A stretch of DNA of 35,409 nucleotides from a virus. The notes beneath the pieces are model-generated. The model was not told the DNA's origin and made no database searches. It saw nothing but the letters and a program-made list of their open reading frames with translations. Position 1 is the stretch's first letter, and each line of letters begins with the position of its first letter. This document shows, piece by piece, positions 1 to 7,356 of this stretch. The stretch is from positions 1 to 35,409 of IMG/VR virus record IMGVR_UViG_3300042865_000668, one strand, 5' to 3'. Position numbers and translations under genes: made by a program.

Positions 1-2568
1 TATCAGTTTGTGGTGCAAAGAAATAGGATAATTGACCTTGTAGGACTTGATAACTTTTACTCTTTAAGTGGAGACAAATCAGGTATGCTTAAAAAAATAA
101 TTGAAGATTTTGAACCTGATGTAATATCAATGGAGGAGTTTCCTGAAATGTTTATGGATAAAGCCATAGCCGATTGGATATACTTGTCTGATAGGAAATA
201 CAAGATTTTTGAAACCACTCATGACAGTAGCTTTAACCCAAAGAACAAAATTTATACTCCTGACGAATTTGTATTTGTAAGTGCTTACAATTCACTTATG
301 TATAATCAGTTCAATATTCCTGCTACTGTTGTAGAATACCCAATAGACTACATAGAGAGAAACAAAGTAAAAGCTAGAGAGGAACTTAGGCTTGAGCATG
401 ATTACAAGCACATTGTGGTGATAGGACTTTTTACCCCTCGTAAAAATCAAAAATACTCTTTTGAACTAGCTGAAAAACTATCTGACTATAAAGTTAAGTT
501 TCATTTTATTGGCAATCAGGCTGAAAACTTTGCATTTTATTGGAAACCTTTAATGGATAAAAAACCTGAAAATTGTATTGTTTGGGGTGAAAGGTCAGAC
601 ACAGAAACCTTTTTACAAGCTGCAGACTTATTTCTATTCACTTCCAAAGGTGATAAGGGCAATAAAGAATTAAACCCGTTGGTAATTAAAGAAGCTGCAA
701 AATATAAAGACCTGCCAAAGCTCATGCACAATTTAGACGTATATCTAAACAAGTACAATCAGAAAACTGACTTTAATCTACTATCAGGTGATACGTTACA
801 AGACACAGATAAAATAAAAGCTCTTACAAGCCCTTCAAATTTGTATGGTTCAAATGAGGAACTTATCATTTTAGGTACTTATCCAAATCTAAAAAGCAGG
901 GTACAAATAACTAAGGACACCATTAAAAGCCTGAAGGTTACAGGTAGAGACGTATTGCTTATTTCTCATTTACCTGTTGATACTGAAACCCAAAACTTAG
1001 TAGAGCACTATATCTACGATAAGTATAACCCATTAACTCACCACTCTTACTATACAAGATTTTTTAGAAACACAGATGACTATTACGCTGAAATAAATAT
1101 AAACGGACTTAAATACAGCAACCAATCTCTTTGTGTTTATACCAATTTGATAACTGCAGCAAAATACGCAAAGCAGATGGGCTACAAAAGATTCTTTTAT
1201 ACAACCTATGACGTAATCTTACATGAGAAGGACTTGGATATTATAGAAGAGAGTTACAAGTCTGTGCAAAGTAGCAAAGGGGCTTTTTTAGGGACTTTAG
1301 ATACACCATTTGGGAAAGGTATACAAACCAATGGAATGACATTTGACGTACATTATTTTCTACAGGCTTTTGAAGATGTACGCACCGCTGACAAATACAA
1401 TGAGCTTTGTGAAAGAGTTGGAGCACAGAACTTTTTAGAAGACTTTTTAATAAAAGTAATAAATAACAACAACTCAAATAATGAAGTAACGCTCATTCAT
1501 AATCAGGAGCAGACCCTTTTAAAACATAGTGGTTTAGGTGTGGCTTCTAACTCTGAATACTATTCTATTTTACCAATTTTTCGAAAACAGAACAATTTTA
1601 TGTTCTATTTCTATACATATAATGTAGATGACAGAAAGCTAAAAATTAGCATAGATAGTAAGAATTTCAATTATATGAAAACCATCGAAATAAGTAAGAC
1701 AAATGAAGCTATGCAAGAGTTTGTTTATTCAGGTGAAGATGTACTCGTAACCTTAGAGTTTTATGATGGTGAACAAGTTTACAAAAAAGAGCACTACAAG
1801 ATAAATGAAGAGACGTTAGCAAAATATAGCAATACAGGACATTTTAAGTGGAACAAAAGACCAAAAATAAAATTAGTACACCTTCAAACTACTAGAAACG
1901 ATGAAAAAGAACAAAAAAGCAGAGAGCAACTCCAAAAGGTTAGAGAGTATGGGTGGGAATATATCTTGCACACCAATACACCATACACAGACTTGCCACC
2001 TAAACACAACTGCCAAAGACCCGATTGTGTTTCATACGAACTCTTCGATGAACAAACTATTCAGCGTATCGGTACTCAACTTACCCCAAGTCACTACGGC
2101 TGCTATCTAGCATTCAAAGAAGCTATTTTAAGTGAATTTGAAGATTGTGACTATTTAATGGTTTGTGAAGGTGATTGTAAGTTAGAATTGCCAATAGAAG
2201 ATTTTATAAAAACAGTAGAATCAACTTGTCCGACTATCACCGATAACAATATAGGGTATATGTCTTATGGTGACAAAGCTACGCTTGAACATGGTTGGCT
2301 GCAATCCCCTGTGGTTAGAGAAATACCTAATCAAGACTTAATCTACATTACAAATCACATCATAGGGATTCAGTGTATTATGTTCCCAATCGAGATAAAA
2401 AAATGGCTGAAAGAAAAATTAAGAACAGAAAAATTCGATGCAGCCGATATTTTCTTTAATTCCGTCTTTGTTAATTCACCTTACAACATGGCGATAGTCC
2501 ATAAAAGGCTGACTAGTCAATTTGATGGTTTTTCAACTATTGACAGAACGTATAAAAAATTTTTATAA
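1..2568 (+). CDS. Three-module glycosyltransferase (GT-B + GT-A-like + GT25-like), 5' partial
   Basis: The frame is open to the left edge, so the GTG at position 10 is not necessarily the start; residues are numbered from it. Residues 1-250 look like a GT-B (GT4/GT1-like) enzyme missing part of its N-domain: a nucleotide-sugar half with HIVVIGLFTPRKNQ near residue 134, then a WGERSDTETFLQAADLFLF stretch and an NPLVIKEA element near 222. Residues 280-500 form a second module with YTTYDVILHEKD near 397, suggesting a GT-A fold. Residues 505-615 are a beta-rich linker. Residues 618-852 resemble family GT25 (SHYGCYLAF near 694, DYLMVCEGDCKLE near 714). Such fusions are known from viruses and polysaccharide loci that build a glycan stepwise. 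It heads the plus-strand glycosyltransferase group, with its stop overlapping the next start (TAATG). Substrate unknown; the glycosyltransferase call is firm, the module families less so. Confidence 0.8.
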   Translation, partial: YQFVVQRNRIIDLVGLDNFYSLSGDKSGMLKKIIEDFEPDVISMEEFPEMFMDKAIADWIYLSDRKYKIFETTHDSSFNPKNKIYTPDEFVFVSAYNSLMYNQFNIPATVVEYPIDYIERNKVKAREELRLEHDYKHIVVIGLFTPRKNQKYSFELAEKLSDYKVKFHFIGNQAENFAFYWKPLMDKKPENCIVWGERSDTETFLQAADLFLFTSKGDKGNKELNPLVIKEAAKYKDLPKLMHNLDVYLNKYNQKTDFNLLSGDTLQDTDKIKALTSPSNLYGSNEELIILGTYPNLKSRVQITKDTIKSLKVTGRDVLLISHLPVDTETQNLVEHYIYDKYNPLTHHSYYTRFFRNTDDYYAEININGLKYSNQSLCVYTNLITAAKYAKQMGYKRFFYTTYDVILHEKDLDIIEESYKSVQSSKGAFLGTLDTPFGKGIQTNGMTFDVHYFLQAFEDVRTADKYNELCERVGAQNFLEDFLIKVINNNNSNNEVTLIHNQEQTLLKHSGLGVASNSEYYSILPIFRKQNNFMFYFYTYNVDDRKLKISIDSKNFNYMKTIEISKTNEAMQEFVYSGEDVLVTLEFYDGEQVYKKEHYKINEETLAKYSNTGHFKWNKRPKIKLVHLQTTRNDEKEQKSREQLQKVREYGWEYILHTNTPYTDLPPKHNCQRPDCVSYELFDEQTIQRIGTQLTPSHYGCYLAFKEAILSEFEDCDYLMVCEGDCKLELPIEDFIKTVESTCPTITDNNIGYMSYGDKATLEHGWLQSPVVREIPNQDLIYITNHIIGIQCIMFPIEIKKWLKEKLRTEKFDAADIFFNSVFVNSPYNMAIVHKRLTSQFDGFSTIDRTYKKFL

Positions 2569-3443
2569 TGGCAATAGTATATATACATAGAAGGTTAGAT
2601 ATAGAAGATGAATTTAAAAATGTTTTTTATGTTGGAATTGGTAAATCTGAAAAAAGAGCTTATACAAAAGCATCAAGAAATAAACGATGGAATGCAATAA
2701 TCAATAAGCATGGTTATTCAGTACAAATTACACATAAAGACATTTGCTATGAAGAGGCTTGTGTAATAGAAAAATATTTAATTTCTTTTTATGGCAGAGC
2801 CGACTTGGGGTTTGGAGACTTATGTAATTTGACGATTGGTGGAGATACAACAAATGGGTTTAAATTTTCTATTGAAAGTAGAAAAAAAATGAGTGAAAAA
2901 AGAAAAGAGTATTTTAAAAAAGATGGTGCTTTAGAAAAGAACAGAATAGCTCAAAAGTTGGCTTATAGTAGCCCTGATAAAAGAAAAATGAGAAAAGAAA
3001 TATCAATACTATTATTTGAAAAGATTCCTAATTTAAGAGATATTATTAGTCAGAAGACAAAAGAAGCTATGCAAAGACCTGATGTTAAAAAGAATATTTA
3101 TGCTTCAAAAGCTATTTCTCAGAGGACACCTGAGTTTAGAGAAAAGATGAGTATTATAGGTAAAAATAGAAGTCTTGAAACAAAAGAAAAACAGAGAATA
3201 AGTTTAAAGAATTATTATAAAGACCAAAAAAACAGAGATAATATTAGTTTGAAAAATAAAAAGAAAATAATTCAACTTGACATTGAAGAAAATTTTGTAA
3301 AACTATGGGATAGCATAACTGAAGCATCTTTATATTTAAAAATTGATATGTCAAGTATTATAAGATGTTGCAGAGGAAAACAAAATCATGCAGGTAGACA
3401 AAAATTTAAATATTATGAAAGTAATACAAGTAATCAGCAGTAA
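2568..3443 (+). CDS. GIY-YIG homing endonuclease with NUMOD3/NUMOD1-type DNA-binding repeats
   Basis: A 291-residue free-standing homing endonuclease. The catalytic domain covers about residues 1-95: VYI at 4-6 and FYVGIG at 20-25 stand for the GIY and YIG elements, followed by R30, R40 and the probable metal-binding E68, and an N at 87. After it comes SIESRKKMSEKRKEYF (101-116), a NUMOD3-type minor-groove motif, with a second copy near 187-205. Residues 233-283 fit a NUMOD1/IENR1 helix-turn-helix (IIQLDIEENFVKLWDSITEA). The protein is very Lys/Arg rich. Its start overlaps the stop of the upstream glycosyltransferase by one base, and its last 29 bases overlap the next gene's start. It probably nicks or cuts a cognate site in related genomes and spreads by repair; it has no expected role in glycosylation. 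Confidence 0.85.
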   Translation: MAIVYIHRRLDIEDEFKNVFYVGIGKSEKRAYTKASRNKRWNAIINKHGYSVQITHKDICYEEACVIEKYLISFYGRADLGFGDLCNLTIGGDTTNGFKFSIESRKKMSEKRKEYFKKDGALEKNRIAQKLAYSSPDKRKMRKEISILLFEKIPNLRDIISQKTKEAMQRPDVKKNIYASKAISQRTPEFREKMSIIGKNRSLETKEKQRISLKNYYKDQKNRDNISLKNKKKIIQLDIEENFVKLWDSITEASLYLKIDMSSIIRCCRGKQNHAGRQKFKYYESNTSNQQ

Positions 3444-4437
3444 TCTTCCTATAGGCAAAACTGCAGAAAGAAAATATGGTGCTGTTGAGTTATTAATGGA
3501 AGAGTACAGAAAAAAATTAGAGGACTATGGTATTCAAACAGAGTTCAAGTGGCTAAATGATGTAAAGTGTGATAAAGATACTATAGTACATATTCATGTA
3601 AGTAATCTTTGCTTAGAAGCTAAAGAGAGAGGCATACCTTATATATACTCTAATCACGACCACTCCTCGTTTTATCATGGAAAGGGCAGTTGGCTTTACA
3701 ATCAGCAATTGGAAGCTATCAAAGGTTCTGTATTTTCAATCTGTCACGCTGAATCGGTTATAAACTTCTTTGACAGTACGGATAAACTATTTTATCTACC
3801 ACATGGAGTAGATACAGAATTTTATGTTCCTAGTGATATTTCTAACAGAAAAAATGAGCTACTAATGGTAGCTGCAAATGGAGCTATTGGAGATTTTTCC
3901 ATAGACCGAAAAGGTTTTAGGCTTGGAATCGAAGCTGCAAAAAAACTTGATTTACCTATAACAATAGTTGGAAACGAATCTAATCAACATTTTTTTGAAA
4001 TACATAAAGACCTACTAGAATATAGAGGATTGACTATTGATACTACAAATCCAAACGAACTAATTAAATTAAAATATTTACAAGAACATAAAATATTCTT
4101 ACACCCTTCTAGCTGCGAATTTGGAGCTCCAAATATTACTTTGCTTGAGTCTTGGGCTTGTGGTTTACCGATTGTGGGCTCTTATGATGGTAGTAGACAC
4201 ATTGAAGGTTTGCAGATTTTAAAAGCACTTGATGTAGATGAGATTTGTTCAAAGATTCAGTATGTGTATGATAACTATGAAACTATCAGAAATAAAATGC
4301 TTGTAAACAAAGAAGAGCACGATTGGTCTACCATAGTTGGCTATTTAAAAAAGATGTATGAAGCCTTTGAAATTATTGGTATTCAAGATACAAGTGAGGA
4401 GGTTAAAACTAAGTACTTAAACATATACAACCGATAA
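3415..4437 (+). CDS. GT4-family (GT-B) glycosyltransferase
   Basis: A 340-residue GT-B enzyme. The N-terminal half has the usual Rossmann start (MKVIQVISS, then NLPIGKTAERKYG), a histidine-rich segment SNHDHSSFYHGKGS and the linker sequence LPHGVDTEFY that typically opens the nucleotide-sugar domain of GT4. The C-terminal half has LHPSSCEFGAP followed by LLESWACGLPIVGS, the acidic GT4 signature, here with nine instead of seven residues between the two glutamates. The start at 3415 is chosen over an ATG at 3388 because residues before MKVIQ do not belong to the fold and lie entirely within the endonuclease gene. It lies one base before the next gene, so the plus-strand genes are probably co-transcribed. 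Acceptor and sugar cannot be told from sequence. Confidence 0.85.
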   Translation: MKVIQVISSNLPIGKTAERKYGAVELLMEEYRKKLEDYGIQTEFKWLNDVKCDKDTIVHIHVSNLCLEAKERGIPYIYSNHDHSSFYHGKGSWLYNQQLEAIKGSVFSICHAESVINFFDSTDKLFYLPHGVDTEFYVPSDISNRKNELLMVAANGAIGDFSIDRKGFRLGIEAAKKLDLPITIVGNESNQHFFEIHKDLLEYRGLTIDTTNPNELIKLKYLQEHKIFLHPSSCEFGAPNITLLESWACGLPIVGSYDGSRHIEGLQILKALDVDEICSKIQYVYDNYETIRNKMLVNKEEHDWSTIVGYLKKMYEAFEIIGIQDTSEEVKTKYLNIYNR

Positions 4438-4438
4438 A

Positions 4439-5515
4439 ATGATTAAATACAATCTGCACCATGTAAATGGTCTTTTCTTTGAGATTAAAAGTGACGGAGG
4501 TAAAAACCTTAACTACAATGTTACGTTCACTGACAACAGCTCTAATAAAGTTATTTATGAAACTTCTTTAAAGCCAAATATGTGGTCTAGGCTAGATAAA
4601 AGGTATTTGACTGATGTAACTATAGAAGTAAAGTATAACAATAGAATCATAGAAAAAGTAAATATACTAGAGCATTTTAAGGGCAAAAAGGTATTTATAT
4701 GCTTTGAGAGTAAGAGCTTAGGTGATACTTTGGCTTGGATTCCTTATTGTGAGGAATTTAGAATAAAGTACAAGTGTGAGGTGATTGTTTCTACTTTCAT
4801 GAACTCTTTGTTTGAGAAATCATATCCTGAATTAAAGTTTGTTGGTAGAGGTGTAGTGGTGGAAAATATTGCAGGTATGTTTGAGCTAGGTTGGTTTTAT
4901 GATAAGAATAAAGAGCCTCAGCACCCTGTGACTATTCCTTTACAACAAGCTGCCACTAATATTTTAAGATTAGAATACAAAGAGGTAATACCCAAATTAG
5001 ACTTTATTCCAAAAGAAAGACCCATTGAGCAGAAATATGTCTGTATTTCAATACATAGCACAGCTCAGTTAAAATATTGGGACTATTGGCAGGAGCTAGT
5101 TGATTGGCTAGTATCTGAAGGGTATAAGGTAGTAGAAGTATCAAAAGAAGTATCAGAGCTAGATAATCTAACAGAAATTTTAGATAAAAGTATACCCTCT
5201 GTTATGAACTATTTGCACCACGCTAAATTTTACATTGGACTTAGCTCAGGAATTTCATGGCTCTCTTGGGCTATGCAAAAGAAAGTATTTATGATTGCTA
5301 ATTTTAGCACCAAAGACCATGAGTTTCAAACGGACTGCATAAGAATAACAGATGAATCAGTTTGTCATGGCTGTTGGAATAACCCTGCTTACAGATTTAA
5401 CAAGGGTGATTTTTTTTGGTGTCCAAATCATGAAGACACCCCACAGGCTTTTGAGTGCCATAAATCTATTAGTGCTCAAAGGGTAATTGAGGAAATAAAA
5501 AAAGCGGGTTATTGA
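4439..5515 (+). CDS. TibC/AAH-like autotransporter-type O-heptosyltransferase (GT9)
   Basis: A 358-residue protein resembling the bacterial autotransporter heptosyltransferases (TibC/AAH), which move heptose from ADP-heptose to Ser residues of repetitive surface adhesins. Residues 1-85 are a beta-rich N-terminal domain (YNVTFTDNSSNKVIYE, then PNMWSRLDKRYL). A GT9-like catalytic core follows, with ESKSLGDTLAWIPY and IGLSSGISWLSWAMQKKVFM. Near the C-terminus four cysteines, C309-x2-C312-x15-C328-x11-C340, sit in a CHGCWN, FFWCPNH and FECHKS context; TibC relatives bind a metal there. The gene ends inside a hairpin shared with the oppositely oriented gene at 5509. Given the Ser/Thr-rich adhesin-like fibres downstream, the virion fibre is an attractive acceptor, but that is inference. 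The sugar may not be heptose in this host. Confidence 0.8.
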   Translation: MIKYNLHHVNGLFFEIKSDGGKNLNYNVTFTDNSSNKVIYETSLKPNMWSRLDKRYLTDVTIEVKYNNRIIEKVNILEHFKGKKVFICFESKSLGDTLAWIPYCEEFRIKYKCEVIVSTFMNSLFEKSYPELKFVGRGVVVENIAGMFELGWFYDKNKEPQHPVTIPLQQAATNILRLEYKEVIPKLDFIPKERPIEQKYVCISIHSTAQLKYWDYWQELVDWLVSEGYKVVEVSKEVSELDNLTEILDKSIPSVMNYLHHAKFYIGLSSGISWLSWAMQKKVFMIANFSTKDHEFQTDCIRITDESVCHGCWNNPAYRFNKGDFFWCPNHEDTPQAFECHKSISAQRVIEEIKKAGY

Positions 5516-5520
5516 CCCGC
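5497..5520. terminator. Convergent hairpin terminator shared by both strands
   Basis: GCGGGT (5504-5509) pairs with ACCCGC (5515-5520) around a five-base loop. On the minus strand the hairpin is followed by seven T (the A run at 5497-5503), a typical intrinsic terminator for the long fibre unit. On the plus strand a T-rich stretch follows less tightly. Both stop codons lie inside the hairpin: TGA at 5513-5515 (plus) and TAA at 5509-5511 (minus). Confidence 0.8.
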
Positions 5521-6402
5521 CTTCTCTTGTTTCTTTATAGATTCTATAATTTCGTCTGCATTAAAGATTTCCTCTTCATTATTGTAAGGGAACTCCTCAA
5601 GTAGTCCTATAATATTGAATTTGCTAAATACTGATGCTTTTAAATCAGGCTTAACAGTAAATGGAGCTGCTAAAATGTTATCATGAAGCTCATAACCAAA
5701 TACCTTTGGGGTATTAGCTATCCAACAAACAGTAGATTTTTTATTAAGTGCAGCAGCAGTATGTTGTAAGAAGCTGTCCATAAAGAATCTTTTCTCACTC
5801 ATTTCACAAAGTACTGCCATTCCTTTAAAGTTATCAGTAACAGAGAAAGTGCCTTCAAAACCAACTTGGTCTTCTCTTCTAGCATGAATGATATTGTATT
5901 CATCTGCAAAAGCACGAATCACTTTATCTACAATATGTCTTGGAATATCTCTAGCCCATGAATATTTTAGCTCCTGACCTGCAGCACCACCATTGGTTTG
6001 GATAAGCATGATAGGTTTGTCAGAGTAGTATTTCTGCTTGAAAAAGGTTCTTTCTCTTTCGTTTATTACAACTTCAGGCTGTTCATTATCGTATGGTACA
6101 TCAAACATTTTGCACCAAGTTTCAATCAAATGCTCTTTGCAAAGGATGTGCTCAGTAACATTGTATGGCTCATTTGCCATAACTAGAACGTCCTGATTTT
6201 CGATATACTTAGAATAGAAATACGCTTCTTGACCAAAGCCAAAAGCCATATCTACATCTTTACTATTAGAAAATACTTCAGGATAACCTGTAAGTACAAT
6301 TAATTTGTCAGATGGGTATTTTTTCTTAATTGCTTTACAAACAGCAGTGGCAGTGATTGACTTTCCAATACCGCCTGAAATGGAAAAAATGATGTTTTTC
6401 AT
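5509..6402 (-). CDS. GT9-like glycosyltransferase (heptosyltransferase superfamily)
   Basis: A 297-residue protein with GT9 hallmarks. The N-terminus reads SGGIGKSITATAVCKAIKK (residues 9-27), then LIVLTGYPEVFSN and D49/D51, the pattern of the first Rossmann half of ADP-heptose transferases. The C-terminal half has IMLIQTNGGAA (131-141), and MDSFLQHTAAALNKKSTVCW (208-227) with D209, H214 and the AAAL stretch, followed by TPKVFGY, which match the GT9 nucleotide-sugar site. The SGGIGKS segment mimics a P-loop, but the rest is not an ATPase. It is the last gene of the minus-strand fibre unit, 23 bases after the Thr-rich protein gene, and converges on the plus-strand glycosyltransferases. Co-transcription with fibre genes suggests it modifies a virion protein (inference). 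Confidence 0.7.
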   Translation of the reverse strand: MKNIIFSISGGIGKSITATAVCKAIKKKYPSDKLIVLTGYPEVFSNSKDVDMAFGFGQEAYFYSKYIENQDVLVMANEPYNVTEHILCKEHLIETWCKMFDVPYDNEQPEVVINERERTFFKQKYYSDKPIMLIQTNGGAAGQELKYSWARDIPRHIVDKVIRAFADEYNIIHARREDQVGFEGTFSVTDNFKGMAVLCEMSEKRFFMDSFLQHTAAALNKKSTVCWIANTPKVFGYELHDNILAAPFTVKPDLKASVFSKFNIIGLLEEFPYNNEEEIFNADEIIESIKKQEKAGQ

Positions 6403-6425
6403 GATTATTTTTTAATTATTAAGGT

Positions 6426-6821
6426 TTAAGCCTTTGTTGTAGTACTTGTAGTAGAACTCGTTGTAGGAGCTTTAGTTGTTGTACTAGTAGTTGTAGACGT
6501 TGTAGTAGGCTCAACATACGCAAGTACTGCTTGAGCAAGGTCATCTAATAATTGTTGGTCTAAGTCTGCAGCTTGAACTCTAAAAGACTGAACGTTTGGT
6601 TCATTAGGAAGCCAATCTGAGAATAGCTCATAGAAGTTATTGATTGCATGGTAAGTCTTTTGACCTGCATAACCTTCAGGTCTTTTACTCCATACGCTGT
6701 CTACTACTAAATCTGCTAAGTCTTTTACTGCAGAATAAGGTGCTTGTACATTTTGGGTATCAGAAATAGCTTGAACTGTTCCAAAACCGAAGATGTGTAG
6801 TGTGTTCCAAGGGTTTGCCAT
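6426..6821 (-). CDS. Small protein with Thr-rich mucin-like C-terminal tail
   Basis: A 131-residue protein, not recognised as a named family. Residues 1-104 look globular and mostly helical (WNTLHIFGFGTVQAISD, DLADLVVDSVWSKRPEGYAG, LLDDLAQAVLAYVEP). Residues 105-131 are a low-complexity tail of Thr and Ser with a few Lys, Ala and Pro (TTTSTTTSTTTKAP and a second similar block). There is no signal peptide or membrane segment. It lies between the fibre genes and a glycosyltransferase gene. Tails of this kind act as extended linkers and are good O-glycosylation targets, so a virion-surface role is plausible but unproven. Confidence 0.65.
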   Translation of the reverse strand: MANPWNTLHIFGFGTVQAISDTQNVQAPYSAVKDLADLVVDSVWSKRPEGYAGQKTYHAINNFYELFSDWLPNEPNVQSFRVQAADLDQQLLDDLAQAVLAYVEPTTTSTTTSTTTKAPTTSSTTSTTTKA

Positions 6822-6867
6822 TGTTTTTATTTTTATGATTGTAAATTTAGTATTTTTTTATTGATTA

Positions 6868-7356
6868 TTAACAAGGGAATGTACTAATAATATTACCGCT
6901 ATTATCTACTTGATAGCTGTCTGAACCTGCTCCTTGAGAATACCAAAGGTTTCCACCCGCAACAGGAGTTGTTCCACAGCCACCTGATACATAAAGTATT
7001 GTAGGGGCTAAAGCGTTATCAGTATCAAACAATGTTAAAGTATTGAAATGGTCGCATGGGTTTACATTGTTAGGATATAAGAATAATTGCTGACAAGCTG
7101 CTGTTGTCGTAGTGGTTGTTGTACTAGTAGTTGGTGGGGGTTGTAAATTTGATTTTACGACTAGTTGATTTGAAGCCTTACTTGCATATGGTCCATAAGC
7201 TGTATCAATATATACATAATAGTCAGCATCAGCTTTTGTAATCTGCTCTGTGCTTACAGGAATTGTATTTTTTAAGGCAAATACCCCTGTAGTTACAGCA
7301 TCTTGAAGATTATTAAAAGATATACATTGATTATTTGCTATACCTGCCCAACTCAT
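6868..7356 (-). CDS. Fibre-associated protein with Thr linker and Cys-containing C-domain
   Basis: A 162-residue protein whose start overlaps the stop of the giant fibre gene by one base (TAATG), indicating translational coupling. Residues 1-70 (CISFNNLQDAVTTGVFAL, ITKADADYYVYIDTAYG, SNQLVVKSNL) resemble a short module repeated in tail and appendage proteins of Bacteroidota phages, usually just before a linker. Residues 72-86 are PPPTTSTTTTTTT, a Pro/Thr linker. Residues 87-162 form a beta-rich domain with five Cys (AACQQLF, NPCDHF, GGCGTT, TFPC). It is probably an accessory subunit or tip of the fibre, based on its position; precise function unknown. Confidence 0.6.
   Translation of the reverse strand: MSWAGIANNQCISFNNLQDAVTTGVFALKNTIPVSTEQITKADADYYVYIDTAYGPYASKASNQLVVKSNLQPPPTTSTTTTTTTAACQQLFLYPNNVNPCDHFNTLTLFDTDNALAPTILYVSGGCGTTPVAGGNLWYSQGAGSDSYQVDNSGNIISTFPC

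Noticed and set aside
5509-6402. ParA/SIMIBI ATPase suggested by SGGIGKS near the N-terminus
   Set aside because: The remainder (TNGGAA, MDSFLQHTAAAL, TPKVFGY) matches GT9, and no Walker B or switch motifs follow.
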